Assembly: GCA_023388955.1 (NCBI GenBank)
Contig: JAEWFH010000167.1
Span: forward strand, 1 to 6,588
Direction of reading: 5' to 3'
DNA from: Pseudomonadota bacterium
Lineage (GTDB): Bacteria; Pseudomonadota; Gammaproteobacteria; Xanthomonadales; Xanthomonadaceae
DNA: 6,588 nt
Both the position numbers and the translations under genes were made by a program. The notes beneath the pieces are model-generated. The model made no database searches and was not told where the DNA came from. It saw only the letters and a program-made list of their open reading frames with translations. Of this stretch, positions 1-5,643 are shown piece by piece (positions within the stretch are counted from its first letter, which is position 1; each line of letters opens with the position of its first letter).

Positions 1-1468
1 CGCGCGCGGCGCTGCGCACCGGCTCGACGCTGGAGGACACCAGTTCCCAGTCGCTCCAGCGCGGCAGCGGTTCGATCACCCGGATCGTCGCATCGCGCTC
101 GCCGCCGTTGCCCAGGGTGACGCGGAACGATTCGGTGATGGTGCGGCCGCGGGTGTCGACGCGGAAGCCGGTGGCCTCGCGCTTGGCGCGCAGGTCGAAG
201 GCACGCCCGACCTCCAGCCGCAGCTCCGCGCCCTCGGCGGTATGCCCGAGCATCGACTCGCCCAGCAGGTCATTGCCCTCCAGCACCCGCACCCGGCCCT
301 CGGGCAGTGCCCGGCCCAGGCCGGCTTCAGCGGTGTTGTCGAAGGCGACCACGGTGGTCACCGGCAGCTCCCCGGTGCGGCCGTTGAAGCCGGGGTCGAC
401 CATCGGGCGCGGTGGCTGCCAGCTGGCGCTGGTGGCATCGACCACGTAATCGCGCTCGCAGGCCACCGCGGCCTGCGGCGGGAACAGCGGCACCCGCTCG
501 GTGGTGCCGCTGGCGATGGCGATCGGGTCGGCCAGCGTATAGGCGCGGTATTCGCCGGAGCGGCGCTCGGCCGGCATCGCGGCATCGGCTGCCGGTGCCG
601 CGGCCGCGCGCACGGCGGTGGCCTTGAGGAACTGGGGGGCACTGCCGCCGCCGGCGCGGTTGGGCGAACCGGCCACCAGGGTCAGCCGGGCATCGGCGAA
701 GCCCACGCCCGACTGGTTGGCGACCAGCGCCGCGCCTTCCAGCGCGAGCCGGCAGCCCTCGGCGGCGGGCTGCAGCCGCGCCAGGTATTCCGCGCGCCAG
801 GCCAGCCCTCCCATCGGGTAGCTGAGCAGGAAGTCGGCATCCCCGGCCTGGTCGGCGGTGACGGTCCAGCGCAGCTCGGCCTGCTGTGGCAGCGCCCGGG
901 CACCGTCGACCACGCTGAAACTGTCGTACTCGCGGATCACCTTGATCCGCCCGTCGGCCAGCGCCAGCGCCAGCCCGTCGTCGGCCGACAGCAGGATGCC
1001 GCTGTCGGTCTGCTTGGCCCCGCCGGACGTGTGCTCGACCGTCACCCGCCGCCCGATCACCTGCCCGGTGACCGGGCCGCCGGCCGCCAGCGGCGCGACG
1101 TAACGCTGCGACCGCACGTTCACTCCATCGGTGACCGCGCGCAGCACCGCCGCCTCGATGTCCATCGAAGCCGGAATGCCGGTCGCCGAGATCGAATTGG
1201 CCCCCTGCTTCAGGGCGTAGTGCAGCGGCCGCTCCACCAGCGCGTGCCCGGGGCCGCCCTGGCCCACTGCGCCGGCTCCGCGCAAGGCCTCGTAGTCACC
1301 GCTGTAGATCGTCAGCCGGGTGGCACCCGTCGCCGGATGGCTGCCGCCCTCACCCGGCTGGGCCGGTGGCGCCTGCGGCGGAGCCGGCTGCTCCCGTGGC
1401 CCGTCCGGCTCCTGCGAGCAGGCGGCGAGCAGGACGGCGAGGGCGAGCAACGGCAGGGGACGGGTCAT
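1..1468 (-). CDS. DUF4139 domain-containing lipoprotein (C-terminus off the left edge)
   Basis: The minus-strand frame is open from the ATG at 1468 to the window edge (489 codons, no stop). The N-terminus MTRPLPLLALAVLLAACSQ is a lipoprotein signal with lipobox L-A-A-C; Cys17 would be lipidated. Ser at +2, not Asp, points to the outer membrane. A Pro/Gly-rich linker follows (about residues 20-45), then a beta-rich region starting near 'RLTIYSGDY'. From about residue 215 it looks like DUF4139: 'GLAWRAEYLARL' (Trp224) followed by 'ALVANQSGVGFADARLTLVAGSPNR', matching the family pattern W-x-A-x-Y ... N-x-(S/T)-G ... D-x-L-x-L-V-x-G. The sequence is still in the family's late region ('PRWSDWEL') at the edge, so probably only a few dozen residues are missing. 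A GGAG ribosome site precedes the ATG. DUF4139 has no established biochemical role, so I assign none. The assignment is from motif memory, without a profile search. Confidence 0.85.
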   Translation of the reverse strand, partial: MTRPLPLLALAVLLAACSQEPDGPREQPAPPQAPPAQPGEGGSHPATGATRLTIYSGDYEALRGAGAVGQGGPGHALVERPLHYALKQGANSISATGIPASMDIEAAVLRAVTDGVNVRSQRYVAPLAAGGPVTGQVIGRRVTVEHTSGGAKQTDSGILLSADDGLALALADGRIKVIREYDSFSVVDGARALPQQAELRWTVTADQAGDADFLLSYPMGGLAWRAEYLARLQPAAEGCRLALEGAALVANQSGVGFADARLTLVAGSPNRAGGGSAPQFLKATAVRAAAAPAADAAMPAERRSGEYRAYTLADPIAIASGTTERVPLFPPQAAVACERDYVVDATSASWQPPRPMVDPGFNGRTGELPVTTVVAFDNTAEAGLGRALPEGRVRVLEGNDLLGESMLGHTAEGAELRLEVGRAFDLRAKREATGFRVDTRGRTITESFRVTLGNGGERDATIRVIEPLPRWSDWELVSSSVEPVRSAAR

Positions 1469-1474
1469 TGGCGG

Positions 1475-1478
1475 CTCC
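1475..1478 (-). promoter_or_regulatory. Ribosome binding site of the DUF4139 lipoprotein gene
   Basis: On the minus strand GGAG lies 6 nt before the ATG at 1468, a good Shine-Dalgarno spacing. It supports this start, which also places the lipoprotein signal directly at the N-terminus. Confidence 0.6.
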
Positions 1479-1492
1479 GGATTCACATGCCG

Positions 1493-1501
1493 CTATCATA
1501 G
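1493..1501. promoter_or_regulatory. Candidate shared, symmetric -10 box for the divergent genes
   Basis: The box CTATCATAG is a palindrome except for its central base. Read on plus it contains TATCAT (1494-1499); read on minus it contains TATGAT (1500-1495). Both are one mismatch from TATAAT, in otherwise very GC-rich DNA. On minus, transcription would begin about 20 nt before the lipoprotein ATG. On plus, it would begin almost at the PCuAC ATG (1506), giving a leaderless or nearly leaderless mRNA. No good -35 hexamer is visible at 16-18 bp on either side; TTGGCG at 1468-1473 is 20 bp away from the plus -10. This is a prediction from sequence only. Confidence 0.4.
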
Positions 1502-1505
1502 GCCG

Positions 1506-1943
1506 ATGAGCAGACCCCGCTACCACCTCGCCGCCGCTCTGGGGCTCGCCCTTGTGCTCCAGGTCCCGGTTGCCGCCGCCAGCGACTGCGCCCCCGCCTT
1601 CGAGGACGGCTGGGCCCGCCTGCCGCCGGTGGAGATGCCGGTGCTTGGCGGCTTCGGCACGCTACGCAACCCGTGCGGTTCCGAGCTGCTGGTGACTGGC
1701 GCCTCCAGCCCCGATTTTGAAGAAGTGCAGGTGCACGAGACGCGGCTGGACGGCGGGATGATGCGCATGCGCGAGGCCGAGTCGCTGGTGATCCCGGCCG
1801 GCGAGTCGGTGGCGCTCGCGCCGGGCGGGCTGCACCTGATGCTGATGCGTCCGGTGCGGCCGTTGGCGGCCGGGGAAGAAGTGGAGTTGAGCTTCGAGTT
1901 CGCCGACGGCACGGAAGTGAGCACGCGCCTGGAAGTCCGTTAG
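1506..1943 (+). CDS. PCuAC-family periplasmic copper-binding protein (copper chaperone)
   Basis: This 145-residue secreted protein has an N-terminal Sec signal (about residues 1-25, ending 'VPVAAA' before SDC). The mature part carries the full PCuAC metal motif H-x10-M-x21-H-x-M: His77, Met88, His110 and Met112, with exact spacing. The typical strand 'GGFGTLRNPCG' and 'ASSPDFEEVQVHE' precede it. PCuAC proteins bind Cu(I) in the periplasm and in several bacteria help load the CuA or CuB site of cytochrome oxidase. The role of this member in oxidase assembly or copper handling is inferred. Two cysteines, Cys28 and Cys57, are unusual and might form a disulfide. The frame is open upstream to an ATG at 1320, but that extension would read antisense through the lipoprotein gene and bury the signal peptide, so 1506 is chosen. 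Only a weak TAGG precedes it, consistent with leaderless or weakly initiated translation. No oxidase gene is in the window. Confidence 0.88.
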   Translation: MSRPRYHLAAALGLALVLQVPVAAASDCAPAFEDGWARLPPVEMPVLGGFGTLRNPCGSELLVTGASSPDFEEVQVHETRLDGGMMRMREAESLVIPAGESVALAPGGLHLMLMRPVRPLAAGEEVELSFEFADGTEVSTRLEVR

Positions 1944-1969
1944 AGATACCGCCGCCTACACGCCGCGTG

Positions 1970-1992
1970 CCCGGATGGCTACGATGGCCGGG
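1970..1992 (+). promoter_or_regulatory. Repeat cluster and weak promoter-like box upstream of the efflux operon
   Basis: The 72-bp gap before the TolC-like gene contains an inverted repeat CCCGG (1970-1974) / CCGGG (1988-1992) around a 13-nt centre. That centre holds a direct repeat, GATGGC at 1974-1979 and 1983-1988, 9 bp apart. TACGAT at 1980-1985 could be a -10, putting the start near 1992 with a leader of roughly 24 nt; no convincing -35 is visible. It might be an operator/promoter or chance in GC-rich DNA. No T-run follows, so it is not an intrinsic terminator. The operon may instead be read through from the PCuAC gene. Confidence 0.25.
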
Positions 1993-2004
1993 GAACCGCT
2001 GTAC

Positions 2005-2008
2005 GAGG
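2005..2008 (+). promoter_or_regulatory. Ribosome binding site deciding the TolC-like start
   Basis: GAGG lies 7 nt before the ATG at 2016 but only 4 nt before the in-frame GTG at 2013. The spacing favours the ATG. The two choices differ by one residue. Confidence 0.55.
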
Positions 2009-2015
2009 GTGAGTG

Positions 2016-3416
2016 ATGGCCTGGACGCCTGGCCGCTGGCCGGTACGCAGGACCCTGTTGTGCCTGGCATGCCTGTTCGGCGGTGCGTTGCCGTCCGCTG
2101 CCGCGGCGCAGGGCGCGTTGCCGCAGGCATTGAGCTTCGAGGAGGCCCGGCTGCTGCTGGGCCGCGAGTCGGATGCACTGGCTGCCGCCGAGGCGAATGT
2201 GCGGGCCAAGCGTGAGCTGGCCGCTGCCAGCCGTTCGCTGCGGCTGCCGGAGCTGGCCCTGGATACGCGGCAGATGCAGTTCCAGAAGACCCTGGACCTG
2301 CCGCTGGGCTCGCTGGCCCCGGTGGCCGAGGCATTCGGCATCCCGAGTCCGCTGCGCTTCCGCGAGCGCGACTGGCGGTTGCGGCCGATCGTCACCGCGA
2401 CCGTGCCGATCTACAGCGGCGGCCAGATCCCCGCCGCACGGCAGGCCGCTGATGCCGCGGTGCGCGAGGCCGACGCCGAGCGCGAGCAGGAGGCGCAGGG
2501 CCAGACCCTGAAACTGGTGCAGTTGTACTTCGGCCAGCAGCTGGCGCAGCAGACCGTGGAGGTCCGTCGCGAAGTGCGCGACGGCCTGCAGCGCCACCTG
2601 GAGGACGCGATGCGGCTGGAGGAGGCCGGCTTCGCCACCCGCGCCCAGCGGCTACAGGCGACCGTTGCCCGCGACCAGGCCGAGCGCGACTACCGGCAGG
2701 CACGCAACCAGCTCGACACCATCAGCGCATCGCTGGCCGACCTGCTGCGCAGCCCGCGGCCGGTGGCGACCCGCACCCCGCTGTTCGTCATCACCGGGAT
2801 GCTGGAGCCGCAGGAAACCTTCCGTGAGGCGGCCCTGGCGCAGCATCCGCAGATCCTGCGGTTGCAGGCACTGGGCGAGCAGGCCGGCGCCGCCCTCAGG
2901 GTCCAGCAGGCCAGGCTCAAGCCGCAGGTGTATGCCTTCGGCCAGTACGACCTCAGGCGCGAGGACGCGATGCTCACCGATCCGGACTGGGCGTTCGGGG
3001 TCGGGGTCAAGTACACCTTCCTGTCGGGCAGCAACCGCCCGCGCCAGGTCAGTGCCGCCCGCGAACAGCAGTTCCAGGCCGAGGCCGGGCTGCGCGAGGC
3101 CCGCAACCAGGTGGCGATGGGCGTGCGCAAGGCCTACAACGAGCTGGAGTCGGCCCGGCAACAGTACGAACTGCTGGACAGCTCGATTGCCCTGGCACGC
3201 GAGAACCTGCGCTTGCAGGAGCTGTCCTTCCGCGAAGGCCAGGCCACCTCGCTGGACGTGATCGACGCCCGGCTGCAACTTGGCGGGGCCCTGGTCGAGC
3301 GGGCCCATGCGGCCTACGGATACGACACCGCGCTGGCCGCGCTGCTGGAGGTCAGCGGCCAGCTGGACCGATACCAGGAATATGTCCGCCGCGCGGACAA
3401 GGTGCTGGACCGATGA
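2016..3416 (+). CDS. TolC-family outer membrane efflux protein
   Basis: This 466-residue protein has a Sec signal peptide (twin Arg11-Arg12, hydrophobic stretch 13-25, likely cleavage near Ala31/Gln32 in 'PSAAAAQG'). The body is typical of TolC/OEP proteins: two long Ala/Gln/Arg/Glu-rich helical halves. The first opens with 'LSFEEARLLLGRESDALAAAE' and includes the strand 'RPIVTATVPIYSGGQIPAARQAAD'. The second opens with 'EAALAQHPQILRLQALGEQA' and includes 'WAFGVGVKYTFLSGSNRPRQV', ending 'FREGQATSLDVIDARLQL'. The paired 'P(I)YSGG' and 'TFLSGS' strands and the closing 'G-x-A-T-S-L-D-V-I-D-A' are family hallmarks. As a trimer it would form the outer-membrane barrel and periplasmic duct for the exporter encoded downstream. 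Length is normal for the family. Its last codons overlap the HlyD start by 4 bp, so the two are probably translationally coupled. An in-frame GTG at 2013 is an alternative start. Substrate unknown. Confidence 0.9.
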   Translation: MAWTPGRWPVRRTLLCLACLFGGALPSAAAAQGALPQALSFEEARLLLGRESDALAAAEANVRAKRELAAASRSLRLPELALDTRQMQFQKTLDLPLGSLAPVAEAFGIPSPLRFRERDWRLRPIVTATVPIYSGGQIPAARQAADAAVREADAEREQEAQGQTLKLVQLYFGQQLAQQTVEVRREVRDGLQRHLEDAMRLEEAGFATRAQRLQATVARDQAERDYRQARNQLDTISASLADLLRSPRPVATRTPLFVITGMLEPQETFREAALAQHPQILRLQALGEQAGAALRVQQARLKPQVYAFGQYDLRREDAMLTDPDWAFGVGVKYTFLSGSNRPRQVSAAREQQFQAEAGLREARNQVAMGVRKAYNELESARQQYELLDSSIALARENLRLQELSFREGQATSLDVIDARLQLGGALVERAHAAYGYDTALAALLEVSGQLDRYQEYVRRADKVLDR

Positions 3417-4453
3417 GTACACCCCCACCCGGACATCCGCAGCCCGTGCCGCCCACGCCCACGCCCACGCCGCGCGTGCGCCAGCTGCTCTGGCCCGCGC
3501 TGGCGATCGCCCTCGCGGTGGTGGCCTGCGGGCTGTGGCTGGCGTTCCGTTCCCCGCCCGGCATGGTGCAGGCCATGGCCGATGCCGACAGCATCAACGT
3601 CTCGACCAAGATCAGCGCCCGGGTGGCGAAGCTGCTGGTGCGCGAGGGCGACCGGGTCGAGGCCGGCCAGCTGCTGTTCGAGCTCGACAGTCCCGAGGTC
3701 GCGGCCAAGCAGCGCCAGGCGGCCGCGGCGCTGGAGGCCGCCCGCGCGGTGGCCGGCAAGGCGGAGGAGGGCGCCCGCGAGGAGGACATCCGCGCCGCCG
3801 AGGCCAACTGGCGCCGCGCGCAGGCCGGTGCCGAACTGGCCCGCTCGACGTACCAGCGGGTCGAGAACCTCTACCGCGAAGGCGTGATGACCCGGCAGAA
3901 GCGCGACGAGGCGCTCGCCCAGCAGCGCAGCGCCGACGCACTGGCCACCGCGGCCCGTGCGCAATACGACATGGCCCGCGCCGGCGCCCGCAGCGAGGAC
4001 CGTGCCGCGGCGCAGGCCCAGGTCCGCCAGGCAGAGGGCGCGATGGCCGAGGTGGAGGCCGCGCAGGCGGAGATCGAGGGCCGCTCCCCGCTCGCGGCCG
4101 AGGTGGGCGAGCGGCTGGTCGAGGTCGGCGAACTGGTCCCGGCCGGATACCCGGTGTTCACCCTGGTCGACATCGACCGCATCTGGGTCTCGTTGAACCT
4201 GCGCGAGGACCAGTTCGGCGGCATCGCGCCGGGGCGGATCCTTCACGGCGACATCCCCGCGCTGGAACTGGAACAGGTGCCGTTCGAGGTGTACCTGGTC
4301 AGCCCGGCCGGTGACTACGCGACCTGGCGCTCGACCCGCCAGTCCAGCGGCTACGACGTGAAGAGCTTCGAGGTGCGCGCGCGGCCATCGCAGCCGGTGC
4401 AGGGGTTCCGGCCCGGCATGAGCGTGCTGTTCGCATGGCCGCCGAAGGACTGA
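3413..4453 (+). CDS. HlyD-family membrane fusion protein (periplasmic adaptor)
   Basis: This 346-residue adaptor has a short Pro/Thr-rich cytoplasmic tail (residues 1-20, with PTPTPTP), one membrane anchor (about 25-45, 'LLWPALAIALAVVACGLWLAF') and a first biotinyl-lipoyl half-motif (about 60-92, 'VSTKISARVAKLLVREGDRV' then 'AGQLLFELD'). A long Ala/Glu/Arg-rich alpha-hairpin follows (about 95-215), then the second lipoyl half (about 225-252, 'SPLAAEVGERLVEVGELV'). A beta-barrel region begins at 'RIWVSLNLREDQFGGIAPG', and the protein ends with the family's 'FRPGMSVLFAWP'. It resembles the YbhG/YhiI/EmrA type of adaptor that joins an inner-membrane transporter to TolC. Its ATG overlaps the TolC-like stop (ATGA), and AAGG lies 10 nt upstream. 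The next gene starts 26 bp after its stop. Together they encode the parts of a tripartite exporter. No substrate clue is visible. Confidence 0.92.
   Translation: MSTPPPGHPQPVPPTPTPTPRVRQLLWPALAIALAVVACGLWLAFRSPPGMVQAMADADSINVSTKISARVAKLLVREGDRVEAGQLLFELDSPEVAAKQRQAAAALEAARAVAGKAEEGAREEDIRAAEANWRRAQAGAELARSTYQRVENLYREGVMTRQKRDEALAQQRSADALATAARAQYDMARAGARSEDRAAAQAQVRQAEGAMAEVEAAQAEIEGRSPLAAEVGERLVEVGELVPAGYPVFTLVDIDRIWVSLNLREDQFGGIAPGRILHGDIPALELEQVPFEVYLVSPAGDYATWRSTRQSSGYDVKSFEVRARPSQPVQGFRPGMSVLFAWPPKD
3451..3468 (+). repeat. Three tandem GCCCAC hexamers encoding Pro-Thr repeats
   Basis: Three perfect copies of a 6-bp unit lie inside the adaptor gene and encode the PTPTPTP stretch (about residues 14-20) of its cytoplasmic tail. 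Gain or loss of a unit would keep the frame, so it could vary in length between strains, but it would not act as an on/off switch. Confidence 0.7.
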
Positions 4454-4467
4454 ACGGGCGGGGCACC

Positions 4468-4472
4468 GGTGG
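4468..4472 (+). promoter_or_regulatory. Ribosome-site-like GGTGG deciding the permease 1 start
   Basis: GGTGG lies 7 nt before the ATG at 4480. No purine-rich element at proper distance is seen before the alternative ATG at 4435, which lies inside the adaptor gene. Confidence 0.4.
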
Positions 4473-4479
4473 CACGCCA

Positions 4480-5643
4480 ATGCAGGCGCTGCTGGCATCG
4501 GCCGCGCGCGAGGCGGGCTTCCTGCTGCGCAGCCCCTGGGACCTGGCGCTGGTGACCTGGATCCCGTGCGCCCTGCTGGTGCTGATGGCATGGCTGTTCA
4601 GTGCCGGGGTGCCGCGCGGGTTGCCGATCGCGGTGGTCGACCTGGACCACAGCGCCACCAGCCGCGAGCTGGTGCGCCGGTTGCAGGCCGCACCGGGACT
4701 GGACGTGGCGGCCCGTCCGGTTTCACTGGAGGCCGCTTTCTCCGATGCCCGGGCGCTGCGGGTGTACGCGGTCGTGCATGTCCCCGCCGGCAGCGGGCGG
4801 GAGGTCCTGCGCGGCGGCAGCGCCACCGTCTTCAGCTGGTTCAATGCCAGCTACCAGGTTGCCGGGCAGGCCGCCGAACGCGACATCGCCGACGCGGTGC
4901 AGGCCACCTCGGCGCGGCTGGCGCTGACAGCGGTCGCCCCGGTGCGCGGGCCCGGCAGCGTGCGCGCCGCGCCGGTGGCGGCGCAGACCGGCGTGTTGTT
5001 CAACCCCGGTCGCAGCTACGAGCACTTCCTGCTAGCGCTGCTGTTCCCCGCGATCCTGCACCTGGCGCTGTGCATGGCGGTGGTCGGAGCGTTTGGCCGC
5101 GAGCTGCGCGACGCCACGGTGCAGGCCTGGCTGGGTGACGGGAGAGGCCGGCTGCTGGTGGCATCGACGGCTGGCAAACTGGCGCCGTACCTGCTGCTGT
5201 TCACGCTGTACGGCTGCCTTGGCCTTGCCTGGCTGGCCGGGGTCCGCGGCGGCGGGGTCGCCGGCAGCGCCACCGCGCTGGTGCTGGGGCAACTGCTGCT
5301 GTACCTGGCATACGCCGCGGTGGCCCTGCTTCTCGTCGCGGCCACCCGCAACATGGCCTCGGCGCTGTCGCTGGCCGGGCTGTATGCCGGCGCCTCGCTG
5401 GCGTACTCGGGCGCGACCTTCCCGACCGCCGGCGGGTCGCTGTTCGTGCGGTTGTGGAGCGAATTGCTGCCGTTCACCGCTTATCTGAAGCTGCAGGCGC
5501 AGCAGATGGACGTCGGCTCGCCGCTCGCGGTGTCCGCCCGGCCGGCCGGGGCGATGCTGTTGTACACCATGCTGGTCGGCGCCGCCGGGCTCCTGCTGTA
5601 CGCCCGCGCGGCGCGCGATCCGGCCGCGTGGGGGCGCCGGTGA
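4480..5643 (+). CDS. ABC-2 type transporter permease (first of a tandem pair)
   Basis: This 387-residue inner-membrane protein has the ABC-2 (YhhJ/YbhS-like) layout. A first membrane segment (about 22-42) is followed by a large periplasmic domain (about 45-180), then about five more segments (near 183-206, 236-255, 266-290, 293-312 and 356-378). The periplasmic domain starts with 'LPIAVVDLDHSATSRELVRR', a hallmark of this group in which V-D-x-D-x-S is conserved. The stretch 'LAYSGATFPTAGG' matches the usual 'SG..FP' loop before the last segment. It would form the membrane pore with the next permease and hand substrate to the HlyD and TolC-like partners. Start choice: the ATG at 4435 would add 15 residues and overlap the adaptor gene. 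I prefer 4480 because GGTGG lies 7 nt upstream and because the shared motif then begins at residue 48, exactly as in permease 2. No ATP-binding domain (Walker A or signature) is present. Confidence 0.87.
   Translation: MQALLASAAREAGFLLRSPWDLALVTWIPCALLVLMAWLFSAGVPRGLPIAVVDLDHSATSRELVRRLQAAPGLDVAARPVSLEAAFSDARALRVYAVVHVPAGSGREVLRGGSATVFSWFNASYQVAGQAAERDIADAVQATSARLALTAVAPVRGPGSVRAAPVAAQTGVLFNPGRSYEHFLLALLFPAILHLALCMAVVGAFGRELRDATVQAWLGDGRGRLLVASTAGKLAPYLLLFTLYGCLGLAWLAGVRGGGVAGSATALVLGQLLLYLAYAAVALLLVAATRNMASALSLAGLYAGASLAYSGATFPTAGGSLFVRLWSELLPFTAYLKLQAQQMDVGSPLAVSARPAGAMLLYTMLVGAAGLLLYARAARDPAAWGRR

Noticed and set aside
242..1501. A 419-codon plus-strand open frame opposite the lipoprotein gene
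   Set aside because: It is antisense to a frame with a clear lipoprotein signal and DUF4139 motifs. Its translation is low-complexity Gly/Arg/His/Ala-rich, with no membrane, signal or domain pattern, as expected of a shadow frame in high-GC DNA.
1320..1505. N-terminal extension of the PCuAC protein to an upstream in-frame ATG
   Set aside because: It would bury the Sec signal 62 residues inside the protein and overlap the divergent lipoprotein gene for most of its length.
1944..2015. Intrinsic terminator after the PCuAC gene
   Set aside because: The only inverted repeat has a 5-bp stem with a 13-nt loop and no following T-run.
2058..2075. Lipobox in the TolC-like signal peptide (Cys16 or Cys19)
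   Set aside because: The residues before Cys19 are Cys-Leu-Ala, which do not fit the lipobox, and an ordinary signal peptidase I site (AAAA before Gln32) follows.
1483..2334. A 283-codon minus-strand frame across the PCuAC gene and the TolC-like start
   Set aside because: Pro/Arg/Ala/Ser-rich shadow that crosses two genes and the gap between them; no start context or domain.
3280..4314. A 344-codon plus-strand frame overlapping the adaptor
   Set aside because: It is the adaptor sequence in the wrong frame: extreme Gly/Arg/Pro content and no recognisable fold, whereas the other frame carries all HlyD features.
3314..4591. A 425-codon minus-strand open frame opposite the TolC-like 3' end, the adaptor and the permease 1 start
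   Set aside because: It spans three well-supported plus-strand genes and has the Arg/Gly/His-rich composition of an antisense shadow; no family resemblance.
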